The notes beneath the pieces are model-generated. The model was given only the letters and a program-made list of their open reading frames with translations, was not told the DNA's origin and searched no databases. The translations under genes were made by a program, and so were the position numbers. A stretch of 64,000 bases of DNA from Yoonia sp035117555 (GTDB lineage Bacteria > Pseudomonadota > Alphaproteobacteria > Rhodobacterales > Rhodobacteraceae), in contig NZ_JAYKPK010000006.1 of assembly GCF_035117555.1 (NCBI RefSeq), forward strand, positions 1 through 64,000, given 5' to 3'. Numbering within the stretch: position 1 is the stretch's first letter; each line of letters starts with the position of its first letter. Below are positions 1 to 7,329 of this stretch, piece by piece.

Positions 1-73
1 AACAGCAGAAAGCTTTCTGGGCTTCATCGATATCGTTTCGATCCGCCTCTGGCTGCGTCTTTTGTCAACATGA
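1..73 (+). mobile_element. C-terminal tail of a probable IS5-type transposase (partial)
   Basis: The reading frame entering from the left edge (bases 2-73) encodes TAESFLGFIDIVSIRLWLR followed by LLST and a TGA stop. This has the pattern of the extreme C-terminus of IS5-family DDE transposases, which end in RYDK-x-A-x-x-FL followed by a hydrophobic IRLWLR-like stretch; that is recognition by eye only. The DDE core would lie outside the window. The stop is one base away from the stop codon of the opposing kinase gene, so the insertion-sequence end would have to lie at or inside the kinase tail. A chance reading frame is not excluded. Confidence 0.4.
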
Positions 74-74
74 C

Positions 75-1817
75 CTAGCTTTTGTCATTTTCCACATCGG
101 GCCATGCCACGGGGAAAACCACATGCAATTCGTAGCGGTCGGGCAGCTGGTTGATCTCTAACGTGCCGTTGAGCTGGATCACGAAGGATTCAATCAGTTT
201 CGACCCCAGACCGGAGCTTGCGACGGGCTCGTCTTCTTCTGACGGGGGAGCATAGGAATTCACCACGCTGAGGCCGTAATTGCCGTCGCCCAGATCCTTG
301 AGCGCGATATTGATCCAAGAATCGACGCCGCTGGTCATACCGCAATATTTCACCGCATTGATCGATGCCTCTGTCGTCAGCAGTGACAGGGGCACGGATT
401 GGTCGGGGCTGATTTCCACCGGGTCAAATTGTGTCGACACCCGCACCTGCCGCCCAGAGTCGTCCAATGCGCCGACGATGACCAATTGCTGCACGATCCC
501 GTCGAGCAATTCATCCGCCCGCACCGAGGACAGGTTGCGCGCCATGTAAAGATAGCGGTGGATCGCGGACAGCGCCATGACCCGGTCCTGCACCCGGCGC
601 AGCAAATGCTTGGCTTCGCCGCTGCTGGTGGTGCGGATCTGCATGTTCAACATGCTTGATATCAGTTGCAGGTTGTTTTTGACGCGGTGATGCACCTCGC
701 GCAGCAGGACGGTTTTTTCGCGGATATCCTCTTCCATCTTGCGTTCCTGTTCGGACAGACGGCGGGTCATCGCGCGAAAGGCTTCGGCGACCACCTCCAG
801 CTCGTCCGGGGCGTTGTCGAGCCTGGCGGTTTCCAGATCACCGCGCCCGGCGGCGTAAAGCCGCATCCATGACCGCAGGCGGCGGACATGCCGGATCACC
901 AGATAATGCACCATGACATAGGCGACGGCGATGCTGATCAGCCAGATGACCAGCGGCAGGAACAGCGCGAACATCTGTTCATAGCGCAGGCGGATAAGGC
1001 CGCTTTGTGCCGGTTCCCACGACCCCAGCGCCAGCACCCGGCCCCCGACAATCGGCACGACGGCAAAATCGCGTGTCACACCGTCGCGGTTGAGATCGCG
1101 GAAGGTCTGCCGCCCGTCGCGCGCAAGATCAGCCAAGGATTTTGACGCAGGCAAGACCGACCGGCGCTGATCGGTGAATTGTCCTGTGGTGATAATATCC
1201 CCATTGTCCTGAAACAGGACCAGATCGACACCCTGTGATGCCGCGGCAAGGTTTTCCAGCATCACCTGCATCGGCACCGCGATCCAGATGACGCCGTGCT
1301 GTTGGCCGTTGTCGGTTACCGGAACCAGCACGCTGATCGCCGCTACGCCGCTGGCAGATCGGAGCGGATGCATAAAGACCTCGGTCTGCCCGCTGGTCAG
1401 CTGCGAGCGGATGTCGGCGAGGCCGTTGGTATCACCATTGTTTTCGTCAGAGGCACAGGCGAGCGTGAACTGGTCGTCAACGAAACCTGCAAAGATGTAA
1501 TTCGGGCTGTCAGCGACAAGGCGGCCCATCACGGCATCGCAAGCTTCGCCGGAGACGGGCGTGCCGCTGATGATCGTGGCCAGCGTTTCAGCCGCGCTGA
1601 CGGTGGATTGGATAATGTCGCGGCTGCCGTCAAAGGCATTCTGGGTCTGCGCGAAAAGCGCGGTTTCAGAAAGAACCTGCCGTTCTTCCAGCAATTCATA
1701 GGTCTGATAGACCGAAATCAACCCCAACGGCAGGATCGCAAGGCTGAGTGCCAACCCAAGTCGCAGCGCCAGCTTGGGGCGGAAAGCCCGCGGCAGGCCG
1801 CTGCTGCGGTCTGTCAT
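75..1817 (-). CDS. Membrane sensor histidine kinase, HisKA_2 type, of the general stress response locus
   Basis: 580 residues. A membrane segment lies at about 15-36, an extracytoplasmic sensor region follows to about 280, and a second membrane segment lies at about 283-305. A HAMP-like linker comes next, then a HisKA_2 phosphoacceptor region with EVHHRVKNNLQLISSMLNMQ at about 374-393 (likely phospho-His376). The C-terminal ATPase domain has an N-box-like EASINAVKY and a G-rich SSGLGSKLIESF. The gene overlaps ecfG by 4 bp, so the two are translationally coupled. Kinases of this type next to PhyR-NepR-EcfG phosphorylate PhyR (family knowledge); the stimulus cannot be read from the sequence. 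The C-terminus ends right beside the putative transposase tail, but the ATPase motifs are all present. Confidence 0.9.
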   Translation of the reverse strand: MTDRSSGLPRAFRPKLALRLGLALSLAILPLGLISVYQTYELLEERQVLSETALFAQTQNAFDGSRDIIQSTVSAAETLATIISGTPVSGEACDAVMGRLVADSPNYIFAGFVDDQFTLACASDENNGDTNGLADIRSQLTSGQTEVFMHPLRSASGVAAISVLVPVTDNGQQHGVIWIAVPMQVMLENLAAASQGVDLVLFQDNGDIITTGQFTDQRRSVLPASKSLADLARDGRQTFRDLNRDGVTRDFAVVPIVGGRVLALGSWEPAQSGLIRLRYEQMFALFLPLVIWLISIAVAYVMVHYLVIRHVRRLRSWMRLYAAGRGDLETARLDNAPDELEVVAEAFRAMTRRLSEQERKMEEDIREKTVLLREVHHRVKNNLQLISSMLNMQIRTTSSGEAKHLLRRVQDRVMALSAIHRYLYMARNLSSVRADELLDGIVQQLVIVGALDDSGRQVRVSTQFDPVEISPDQSVPLSLLTTEASINAVKYCGMTSGVDSWINIALKDLGDGNYGLSVVNSYAPPSEEDEPVASSGLGSKLIESFVIQLNGTLEINQLPDRYELHVVFPVAWPDVENDKS

Positions 1818-2380
1818 GCAGCCGGTTTCCCCATCACCACGGCCATTGTCGCAGCATCGGTCATTTCAAGCTGATCCTCGTCATCGATATGCATCAGCTC
1901 TGCCAGCCGTTTGCGGGCGCGGTTGGTGCGGCTTTTCACGGTGCCGACGGCACAGCCGCACATCACAGCGGCTTCTTCGTAAGAAAAGCCTTCGGCACCG
2001 ATCAGGATCAGAACCTCGCGCTGTTCATCGGTCAGCTTGGTAAAGGCAACGCGAAAATCCGCCATCGCCAGATGCCCGTCATGTGCGGGTTTTTCCGACA
2101 ATTGTCCCGCCATCTTGCCATCGGGGTCTTCGACCTCGCGCCGGCGTTTGCGGTAAAGCGAATAATAGGTGTTGCGCAGGATAGTGAACAGCCAGGCGCG
2201 CAGGTTCGTGCCGGGCTGGAATTTGTCGAAATTGCTCCAGGCCTTGACCACGGCGTCCTGCACCAGATCATCGGCGGCGGCAGCGTTGCGGGTCAGGCTG
2301 GTGGCAAAAGCCCGCATCGCAGGCAAATGTGTCACCAGTTCGTCGCGTGGGTCAGGATGCGTTTCTGTATCGGTTTTCAC
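1814..2380 (-). CDS. ecfG: EcfG-type (ECF15) general stress response sigma factor
   Basis: 188 residues starting at GTG. The sigma2 region is visible around DDLVQDAVVKAW and the sigma4 helix-turn-helix around FSYEEAAVMCGCAVGTVKSR, with no sigma3. It directs RNA polymerase to GGAAC/CGTT promoters and is held inactive by NepR until phosphorylated PhyR captures NepR (known for the family). Its start overlaps the nepR stop by 4 bp and its end overlaps the kinase start by 4 bp, giving a nepR-ecfG-kinase operon. The candidate EcfG promoters in front of nepR and phyR imply autoregulation. Confidence 0.95.
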   Translation of the reverse strand: MKTDTETHPDPRDELVTHLPAMRAFATSLTRNAAAADDLVQDAVVKAWSNFDKFQPGTNLRAWLFTILRNTYYSLYRKRRREVEDPDGKMAGQLSEKPAHDGHLAMADFRVAFTKLTDEQREVLILIGAEGFSYEEAAVMCGCAVGTVKSRTNRARKRLAELMHIDDEDQLEMTDAATMAVVMGKPAA

Positions 2381-2550
2381 AATTGATCCTCGGACGGTTT
2401 GGGTTGTTCTTCATCCCCGCGGGCGCGCAATTGTTCGAGCAACTTGGCAAAACGATCAGGCACAGGCTCTTGCGCCGCATCCGCGTAAACGCGGCGGAGA
2501 TTTTCATCAATCTGCTGATCCAACTGGGTCGTTTTGCGCTTGTTTGCCAT
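2377..2550 (-). CDS. nepR: NepR-type anti-sigma factor
   Basis: 57 residues. The core QQIDENLRRVYADAAQEPVP followed by DRFAKLLEQL is the characteristic NepR two-helix segment that binds EcfG or PhyR. Length matches the family (about 50-65 residues). The start is ATG at 2550, preceded by AGGCAAG. It overlaps ecfG by 4 bp (GTGA), which fits fixed stoichiometry of anti-sigma and sigma factor. It lies divergent to phyR, completing the PhyR-NepR-EcfG partner-switching trio. The gene is small enough to be missed by length cut-offs. Confidence 0.93.
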   Translation of the reverse strand: MANKRKTTQLDQQIDENLRRVYADAAQEPVPDRFAKLLEQLRARGDEEQPKPSEDQL

Positions 2551-2601
2551 CTTGCCTATGCTCTGCCATCGCCAAAAGAGGGACTTTTTTAGACCCTATC
2601 T

Positions 2602-2626
2602 GGAACATAACATGCGCGACGGCGTT
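2602..2626 (+). promoter_or_regulatory. EcfG-dependent promoter of phyR
   Basis: GGAAC at 2602-2606, a 16-bp spacer, and CGTT at 2623-2626 form an exact match to the EcfG consensus of alphaproteobacteria (GGAAC-N16/17-CGTT). It lies about 36 bp upstream of the phyR ATG. Any upstream phyR start at the TTG at 2626 would fall inside the -10 element, which supports the start at 2662. Confidence 0.85.
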
Positions 2627-2633
2627 TGGTTCC
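2609..2633 (-). promoter_or_regulatory. Overlapping divergent EcfG-type promoter candidate for nepR-ecfG
   Basis: On the minus strand GGAAC (2633-2629, extended GGAACC) is followed after 16 bp by TGTT (2612-2609), one base off the CGTT -10. It interlocks with the rightward phyR promoter: the outer TGGAAC and GTTCCA are mirror images. It would start nepR-ecfG-kinase mRNA about 50 bp upstream of nepR. Confidence 0.55.
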
Positions 2634-2661
2634 AAGGAAGATACATTTTTTAAGGATCGCC

Positions 2662-3480
2662 ATGAATGTTAGCAGACCCACCCCCGATTTCGCCATGGAC
2701 ATCGCTGAAAAGCTTCCTTTCCTGCGTCGCTACGCACGCGCGCTGACCGGCAATCAGAAAACCGGCGACAATTACGCCGCCGCCACATTAGAGGCGCTGC
2801 TGGCGGACAAGTCGCTGTTTGACACAAGTCTGTCGACAAAAACCGCATTGTTCCGGGTGTTGCATCAGATCTGGGAATCCTCGGGGTCGCCGGTCGGCGA
2901 AACCAGAGATCCGGGTTCCATCGAGGGGCGGGCGCAATGGCGTCTGTCCGGGCTGACCGAAAACACGCGCGAGGCTTTGCTGCTGCATAGTATCGAAGGA
3001 TTTCGGGCAGAAGACATCGCCAGCATCATTGACAGCACGGTGGAGGAAGCCGCTGACCTGTTGGCTATCGCGCGCAGTGAAATGTCTGACGCGATCCATG
3101 GCCGCATCATGATCATCGAGGATGAGGCAATCATCGCAATGGATATCCGTGCCATCGTGGAAGAGATGGGGCACACAGTCACCAATATCGCCCGGACCCG
3201 CGATGAGGCGATTACCCTGGCCCGGAAAGAACCGCCGGATATGATCTTGGCGGATATCCAATTGGCGGATAAATCATCAGGGATCGATGCGGTGAACCAG
3301 ATCCTGAGCGAGTTGGGCGATCTGCCGATCGTGTTCATCACTGCCTTTCCGGAACGGTTGCTGACAGGGGAACGCCCGGAACCGGCGTTTCTGATCACCA
3401 AGCCCTATACCGAAACGCAGGTTGAATCCGCGGTGTCGCAGGCGATGTTCTTTGCGGGGACGGACACGTTGCGCGCTTAG
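2662..3480 (+). CDS. phyR: PhyR anti-anti-sigma response regulator
   Basis: 272 residues. The N-terminal half is a sigma-like domain (about 10-140: LPFLRRYARALTGN, then a sigma4-like LLLHSIEGFRAEDIASI). The C-terminal half is a receiver starting near MIIEDEAIIAMDI, with phospho-acceptor Asp198 in ILADIQL, Thr/Ala in FITAF and Lys in ITKPY. When phosphorylated, the sigma-like domain binds NepR and frees EcfG (family knowledge). ATG at 2662 is chosen because TAAGGA lies 5 bp upstream and the earlier TTG overlaps the promoter. Divergent from nepR-ecfG. Confidence 0.95.
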   Translation: MNVSRPTPDFAMDIAEKLPFLRRYARALTGNQKTGDNYAAATLEALLADKSLFDTSLSTKTALFRVLHQIWESSGSPVGETRDPGSIEGRAQWRLSGLTENTREALLLHSIEGFRAEDIASIIDSTVEEAADLLAIARSEMSDAIHGRIMIIEDEAIIAMDIRAIVEEMGHTVTNIARTRDEAITLARKEPPDMILADIQLADKSSGIDAVNQILSELGDLPIVFITAFPERLLTGERPEPAFLITKPYTETQVESAVSQAMFFAGTDTLRA

Positions 3481-3505
3481 GCCTGCAAATAAACCTGCGT
3501 TTGCG

Positions 3506-3530
3506 GGAACAAATCCCGCAGGCGCGCGTT
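3506..3530 (+). promoter_or_regulatory. EcfG-dependent promoter of the DUF883-holin pair
   Basis: GGAAC at 3506-3510, a 16-bp spacer and CGTT at 3527-3530 match the EcfG consensus exactly, 33 bp before the next gene. The same bases form an inverted repeat (TGCGGG at 3503-3508, CCCGCA at 3516-3521) just after the phyR stop, which may also act as a weak terminator; it has no U-tract. Confidence 0.8.
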
Positions 3531-3563
3531 TGCCTGCCAGAGACACACCGAAAGGACCATGTT

Positions 3564-3893
3564 ATGGCACAAGTAAAAGCAGTCAACGAGACACCACAGG
3601 ACAACATCGATCAGCTGTCTAGCCAGATCGCCACATTGCGCAACGATATTGCTGCAATCTCGAAATCACTGGCCGACCTGAGCGTGAACAGCAAAGACGC
3701 TGCCGTGCAGAAGGCCCGCCAGACCGCCGCAGAATTGCGCGCATCGGGTGAAGAGCAATTGCACAACGCACAAATCCGCGCCGAAGAGCTGGGTCAGCAA
3801 GCTGTCGATGCAGTGCGCAAACAGCCAGCGACCGCTGTTGGTCTGGCCGTTGGCGTGGGCTTCCTTCTTGGTTTCCTGTCAGGCCGGAAATAA
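3564..3893 (+). CDS. DUF883/ElaB-YqjD-like membrane-anchored coiled-coil protein
   Basis: 109 residues: a hydrophilic, Ala/Gln-rich helical region (about 15-80) predicted as coiled coil, then a single C-terminal hydrophobic segment ending VGLAVGVGFLLGFLSGRK. That layout is typical of the DUF883 family, whose E. coli members YqjD and ElaB are stress-induced, inner-membrane anchored and ribosome-associated. Start ATG 3564 has AAAGGACC upstream. The EcfG promoter in front makes it a predicted general stress response target. The following holin-like gene starts 3 bp after its stop. Confidence 0.82.
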   Translation: MAQVKAVNETPQDNIDQLSSQIATLRNDIAAISKSLADLSVNSKDAAVQKARQTAAELRASGEEQLHNAQIRAEELGQQAVDAVRKQPATAVGLAVGVGFLLGFLSGRK

Positions 3894-3896
3894 ACC

Positions 3897-4247
3897 ATGC
3901 CGGGACTTGTTTCCGACATCAGCATCCGCGCGCGCCTGGCGGCCCGCGCGGCTGCTTTCACCGTTGCAGGTATCGTCTTTGCAATGACGGGGCTTGTTTT
4001 TTTGACAGTGGCGCTGTGGGTTTTGTTGGCCACACATGAAGGCGTGCTGGCCGCGTGGACTGTCATCGGCCTGATGTATATGGCACTTGGCATTGCGTTT
4101 CTGGTGATCGCCAAACGCAGGCATCCGGCATTGCCACCGGTCGCGCCGATTGAACCTGTCCAACCTATCGAACCATTCCTGCGGGTGGCCGAGGCTTTTG
4201 CCGTCGGTCTGAACGCCGGGCGCGCCGCAAGACGGCCCCGCGATTAA
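3897..4247 (+). CDS. Phage-holin-3_6-family (DUF1469-like) small membrane protein
   Basis: 116 residues with two hydrophobic helices (about 18-42 and 52-73), a positive loop (AKRRHP), a Pro-rich PPVAPIEPVQPIEP linker and a basic C-terminus. It matches in layout the putative actinobacterial holin-X/holin III superfamily, which in proteobacteria usually sits next to DUF883 genes and is not a phage gene. It lies 3 bp after the DUF883 gene, so it should share its EcfG promoter. Its 3' end overlaps the stop of the convergent receiver gene by 4 bp. Function unknown; envelope stress is an inference. Confidence 0.75.
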   Translation: MPGLVSDISIRARLAARAAAFTVAGIVFAMTGLVFLTVALWVLLATHEGVLAAWTVIGLMYMALGIAFLVIAKRRHPALPPVAPIEPVQPIEPFLRVAEAFAVGLNAGRAARRPRD

Positions 4248-4624
4248 ACCTCGCGCACCGATGAATCCAATGTGGCGTGGATCATATCTTCGGTGAAGGG
4301 GCGGACCAGCATGGCCCAGCCATGGTTCTGGACCGCCGCTTCGTCACCTTCGCCCACCGTCAGCACGATCTTTGCGCCGCGCAGCAGGAACGATTCCTGT
4401 AATCCCATAGTCAGCGCCTGTTCATACCGCATTTCCAGAAATGCGGCAGAAACGGGGTGTTCGGCATTGACCATATTGGTCAGTTCCGATGGATCAGCGA
4501 TCCTGATCACCTGACAGGGACCGAAGGCCTGCAAGGCACCACATATATCTTCTGCGATCAGAAGATTGCTTTCCATTACAAGGTAAGTTGGCGGCAGTTT
4601 TTGGACCGAATCGTCATAGGGCAT
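4244..4624 (-). CDS. Degenerate single-domain response-regulator receiver protein
   Basis: 126 residues from ATG 4624. The fold pattern is that of a stand-alone receiver: YLVMESNLLIAEDICGAL at the start, FLEM for beta3, KIVLTVGEGD for beta4 and VRPFTEDMI for beta5. The key residues are changed: the phospho-acceptor Asp is Glu64, the acidic pair is Glu18-Ser19, and the conserved Lys is Arg108. It is therefore unlikely to be phosphorylated normally and may mimic an always-on state. An upstream start at 4705 would run into the divergent crp-like promoter region and is less likely. It sits in the stress island, but no EcfG promoter was found for it. Partner unknown. Confidence 0.72.
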   Translation of the reverse strand: MPYDDSVQKLPPTYLVMESNLLIAEDICGALQAFGPCQVIRIADPSELTNMVNAEHPVSAAFLEMRYEQALTMGLQESFLLRGAKIVLTVGEGDEAAVQNHGWAMLVRPFTEDMIHATLDSSVREV

Positions 4625-4725
4625 ATGCTTCTTTCTGAAGTGATCGTCATGATCGTTGTTCCTTATTGACAACATTTTCAAAGCACGCGCATTAAACTGT
4701 GACACTTTTGAAAGAGTTTATTCGC

Positions 4726-5457
4726 ATGGTTATCGACTGCGCCCGCTGCCCGCTGCGTCAACGTCCGATCTTTGACGACATGACCAAAGGCGAAATCACC
4801 TTTATGCAAAGTTTCAAATCGGGCGAGCTGCGCGTTGCCGCTGGCACGACCCTGTTGATGGAAGGTGCCAATAGTCCGCAGCTTTACACAGCTTTGTCAG
4901 GCATGGGCCTGCGCTATAAAACCATGGTTTCCGGCGACCGGCAGGTGATCAATTTTGTGATGCCCGGTGACTTTCTGGGGCTTCAGGCCGGTGTGATGCA
5001 GGAAATGCAGCATTCGGTTGAAGCGACGTCCGATATGGTGCTGTGCGTCTTTGACCGCAAAAGGCTGTGGGAATTGTTCCGCGACCAGCCCGGACGGGCC
5101 TATGACCTGACCTGGCTGGGCGCGGTGGAGGAACATTTTCTGGGCGAAAGCCTGGCCATTCTGGGCCATATGAGCGGGATCGCCCGCGTCGCGCGCGCGC
5201 TGGTCCGGCTTTACGACCGGGCCGAGGCGGTCGATCTGGGCAAGGACCACGTCATGCCCCTGCCCTATAAGCAGCAGGATATGGCAGATGCTTTGGGCAT
5301 GTCACTGGTCCATACCAACAAGATGCTCAAGAAACTGCGGGAAAAAGGCGTGGCGACCTGGCGGAGTGGTCAGTTGCAGATCCACGATTACACCGCGCTT
5401 TGCATATTGGCCGAGCTTGAGAAAAGCGAAGAACCGATGTGCCGCCCGCTGCTATAG
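4726..5457 (+). CDS. Crp/Fnr-family transcriptional regulator
   Basis: 243 residues. N-terminal cyclic-nucleotide-binding-type beta-barrel (about 30-120, with MPGDFLGLQAG), long dimer helix, then a winged helix-turn-helix at about 185-225 (YKQQDMADALGMSLVHTNKM). The N-terminal DCARCPLRQR contains a CxxC but not the four-Cys arrangement of oxygen-sensing Fnr, so an Fe-S role is unsupported. ATG 4726 is preferred over GTG 4699 because AAAGAG lies 9 bp upstream. It is transcribed away from the receiver gene. Ligand and targets cannot be inferred. Confidence 0.85.
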   Translation: MVIDCARCPLRQRPIFDDMTKGEITFMQSFKSGELRVAAGTTLLMEGANSPQLYTALSGMGLRYKTMVSGDRQVINFVMPGDFLGLQAGVMQEMQHSVEATSDMVLCVFDRKRLWELFRDQPGRAYDLTWLGAVEEHFLGESLAILGHMSGIARVARALVRLYDRAEAVDLGKDHVMPLPYKQQDMADALGMSLVHTNKMLKKLREKGVATWRSGQLQIHDYTALCILAELEKSEEPMCRPLL

Positions 5458-5461
5458 CGGA

Positions 5462-7024
5462 TCAGACCATTTCGGCCGGGATGCCCGGCACTGGTCTGGC
5501 CATTTCGCGCGCGGCGTCGGAATCATATTCGACCAGAAACCCGCGGCGGTGCTGTGGCGGCAAGGCCCCGTTGGTGCGCACCAAGGTGGACCAATGTGCA
5601 AACCCATGGTCGCAATCAAGAAATTCCGGGCCGGCATCTTCGGGCAGCCAGCAGCCCATTACGCGCTGGCGCAAATTTTCGACCTGATCCTTACGGGTCA
5701 CATGCAGCCCTGCTTCGGTGTCCCAGCGCAGACTGCGCCCGTTGAGGTTGGCTGATGACACGATGGCGGCAGTGTCGTCAAAGACCGATACTTTGGAATG
5801 GACATAGACCAAAGGCGCGTTTTCCAGCGCATCGCGTTCGCTGCTGTTGCTGCTGCGTGGCTGCACGGGAGAGGCGATCAGCAGACGATCCGCGCCAAAC
5901 GCGCTGCGCAGGCAGGTGATCGCCCGCATTTGCTGATGTTCGCCAAAGCGGCTGTCGAGCCCCGGATCATCGGAAAAGGCCACATCCTCGGGCGCGGCAG
6001 GCACCACGATGATCAGCTTGAGATCCGGACGTTCCTGTGCCCGTTGAGCCAGGGCGCGTGCGATTGGCATATAGCGCAGGAACTGGGTTTCCAGATAGAT
6101 CAGCCGCTGCGCCTGACCGATAGCGCGCAGATGCGCGGCTTCGATTTCACGAATGACGGTCTTTGGCGCCAGCCGCAGCGGTGCGTTCATCCGCTGGCGC
6201 GACAAGGTCCGCAGGAACCCCGGAGCGGGCGGCGGCGGCGTGGTTTTGCCAGCGACATTATCCAGAAAGCTGTCAAGATGCGCCAAGGCCGCTGCTGCAA
6301 CCGGGCCGGTCGCCATGACCTGCACGTCATGCCAGGTCTGGCTGGCGACTTGCGCGTGATCTTTGGTGTCGAACCGGCGTTCGTTCAGATCGAGCCCGCC
6401 GATATAGACGCGCTTTCCGTCAAATACCGCCAGTTTCTGGTGATGCGTCGCAGGATGAAGCTGTGGTCTTTTCCATGGAAAGCGCAGCTGATCATTCTCG
6501 TCCAGTTGCGTGATGTCGCGCAGACCGGGGGTTTCGATGCGAAAACGGGCGCGCTGTCCCGGCGTCATTTTTGACCAATTGGCCGCCATTTCGCGCAGCT
6601 TGGTCCGGGCCATGGGGTAGAATACCGTCCGCGGCAAAGCCCCGGCTTGCGCCGCATGCAAGGCCAAGCGGAACGTCAGTCTGGCCTCTGGCCTCACCAC
6701 CTCGCGCAGACCGGCGATCTGGCGGTGGGTCCGCCAGGCCTGACGGTGCAGGTCAACGGCGGCGACGGCATCGAAATCCGACACCACCAGCCGGACCGAG
6801 ACGCCGCGGTCAAGCGTATGGCGCAACAAGTCGAACCAAGTCTGCCCGATCCGTCGGGCCTCTGACGACCGCAGTTTTGTGGTCAGGTCGAAAATCCGGA
6901 AACAGGCAGAGATATCGTTCTTCGCCTCCAGCACAGCCCGTTCCAGCGCAGGATAAGCTTCACTGGCCGTGATGAAGACGGTCAGGTCATCAATCGCCGC
7001 ATCGTTGTTCATCGGCACTTGCAT
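5462..7024 (-). CDS. Phospholipase D/cardiolipin-synthase-like protein with two HKD motifs
   Basis: About 520 residues with two phospholipase D active sites: HHQKLAVFDGKRVYIGG in the middle and VHSKVSVFDDTAAIVSSANL near the C-terminus, both with intact His, Lys and Asp. The enzyme class transfers phosphatidyl groups via a phospho-His intermediate. No signal peptide or membrane helix is evident, unlike typical ClsA, so the family is PLD-like without a firm substrate. ATG 7024 is chosen; TTG 7036 and ATG 7012 are alternatives. An EcfG-type promoter (7098-7123) lies upstream, suggesting stress-induced membrane remodelling. It ends 4 bp from the stop of the convergent crp-like gene. Confidence 0.82.
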   Translation of the reverse strand: MQVPMNNDAAIDDLTVFITASEAYPALERAVLEAKNDISACFRIFDLTTKLRSSEARRIGQTWFDLLRHTLDRGVSVRLVVSDFDAVAAVDLHRQAWRTHRQIAGLREVVRPEARLTFRLALHAAQAGALPRTVFYPMARTKLREMAANWSKMTPGQRARFRIETPGLRDITQLDENDQLRFPWKRPQLHPATHHQKLAVFDGKRVYIGGLDLNERRFDTKDHAQVASQTWHDVQVMATGPVAAAALAHLDSFLDNVAGKTTPPPPAPGFLRTLSRQRMNAPLRLAPKTVIREIEAAHLRAIGQAQRLIYLETQFLRYMPIARALAQRAQERPDLKLIIVVPAAPEDVAFSDDPGLDSRFGEHQQMRAITCLRSAFGADRLLIASPVQPRSSNSSERDALENAPLVYVHSKVSVFDDTAAIVSSANLNGRSLRWDTEAGLHVTRKDQVENLRQRVMGCWLPEDAGPEFLDCDHGFAHWSTLVRTNGALPPQHRRGFLVEYDSDAAREMARPVPGIPAEMV

Positions 7025-7071
7025 AATCGGCTTCAACTTTCTGCCAGTCGGGAAAAGGAAGGCGCCGGATC

Positions 7072-7203
7072 ATGCCAGTACCTGTTGTCGTAAAATCAAC
7101 GCGGCCCACCGTAGAAGAGTTCCGTGACGGTCAGGACACAACGTCGCGGCATTTAAAGGTGTTCACGCGTCAAACACAGGCGGCAAACGCCGCCAATCCC
7201 TGA
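7072..7203 (+). CDS. Candidate 43-residue small protein
   Basis: ATG 7072 follows a strong ribosome-binding site (AAGGAAGG, 9 bp spacing) and opens a 43-codon frame encoding a polar, basic peptide beginning MPVPVVVKSTRPTVEEFRDG. No domain, signal or membrane segment is recognised. The frame is antisense to the phospholipase D 5' region and its EcfG-type promoter. No promoter was recognised on this strand. It is reported because the ribosome-binding site is far better than chance; coding status is uncertain. Confidence 0.35.
   Translation: MPVPVVVKSTRPTVEEFRDGQDTTSRHLKVFTRQTQAANAANP
7098..7123 (-). promoter_or_regulatory. EcfG-type promoter of the phospholipase D gene
   Basis: On the minus strand GGAAC (7123-7119) and CGTT (7101-7098) are separated by 17 bp, within the accepted EcfG spacing. 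The element is 74 bp upstream of the proposed ATG at 7024 and is the only promoter-like match seen there. Confidence 0.65.
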
Positions 7204-7329
7204 TGGTTCCGCATATTTTTACGGTTTATTTGTGGCGCTGCGTGCAACCTTCGGCGGCTGGCGCGGTTGTCTAGGCATAACGGGTCGCGGTTCTGCGATC
7301 TTGTACCGACGCAACCAAGGAGTACTGAT

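Noticed and set aside
2626..2661. Upstream TTG start for phyR adding 12 residues
   Set aside because: The TTG lies on the -10 of the EcfG promoter, so it would not be transcribed with a ribosome-binding site. ATG 2662 has TAAGGA in front. The TTG at 3501 for the DUF883 gene is rejected in the same way.
3897..4247. Holin-like gene as evidence of a prophage
   Set aside because: No other phage gene is near. The holin III-like family paired with DUF883 is a normal chromosomal arrangement.
4636..4662. GGAAC at 4662-4658 (minus) as an EcfG promoter for the degenerate receiver gene
   Set aside because: At 16-17 bp downstream the sequence reads ACTT or CTTC, not CGTT, and it would leave almost no leader before ATG 4624.
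4726..4760. CxxC in the Crp-like regulator as an oxygen-sensing Fe-S cluster
   Set aside because: Only two closely spaced Cys are at the N-terminus, without the further ligand needed for an Fnr-type 4Fe-4S cluster.
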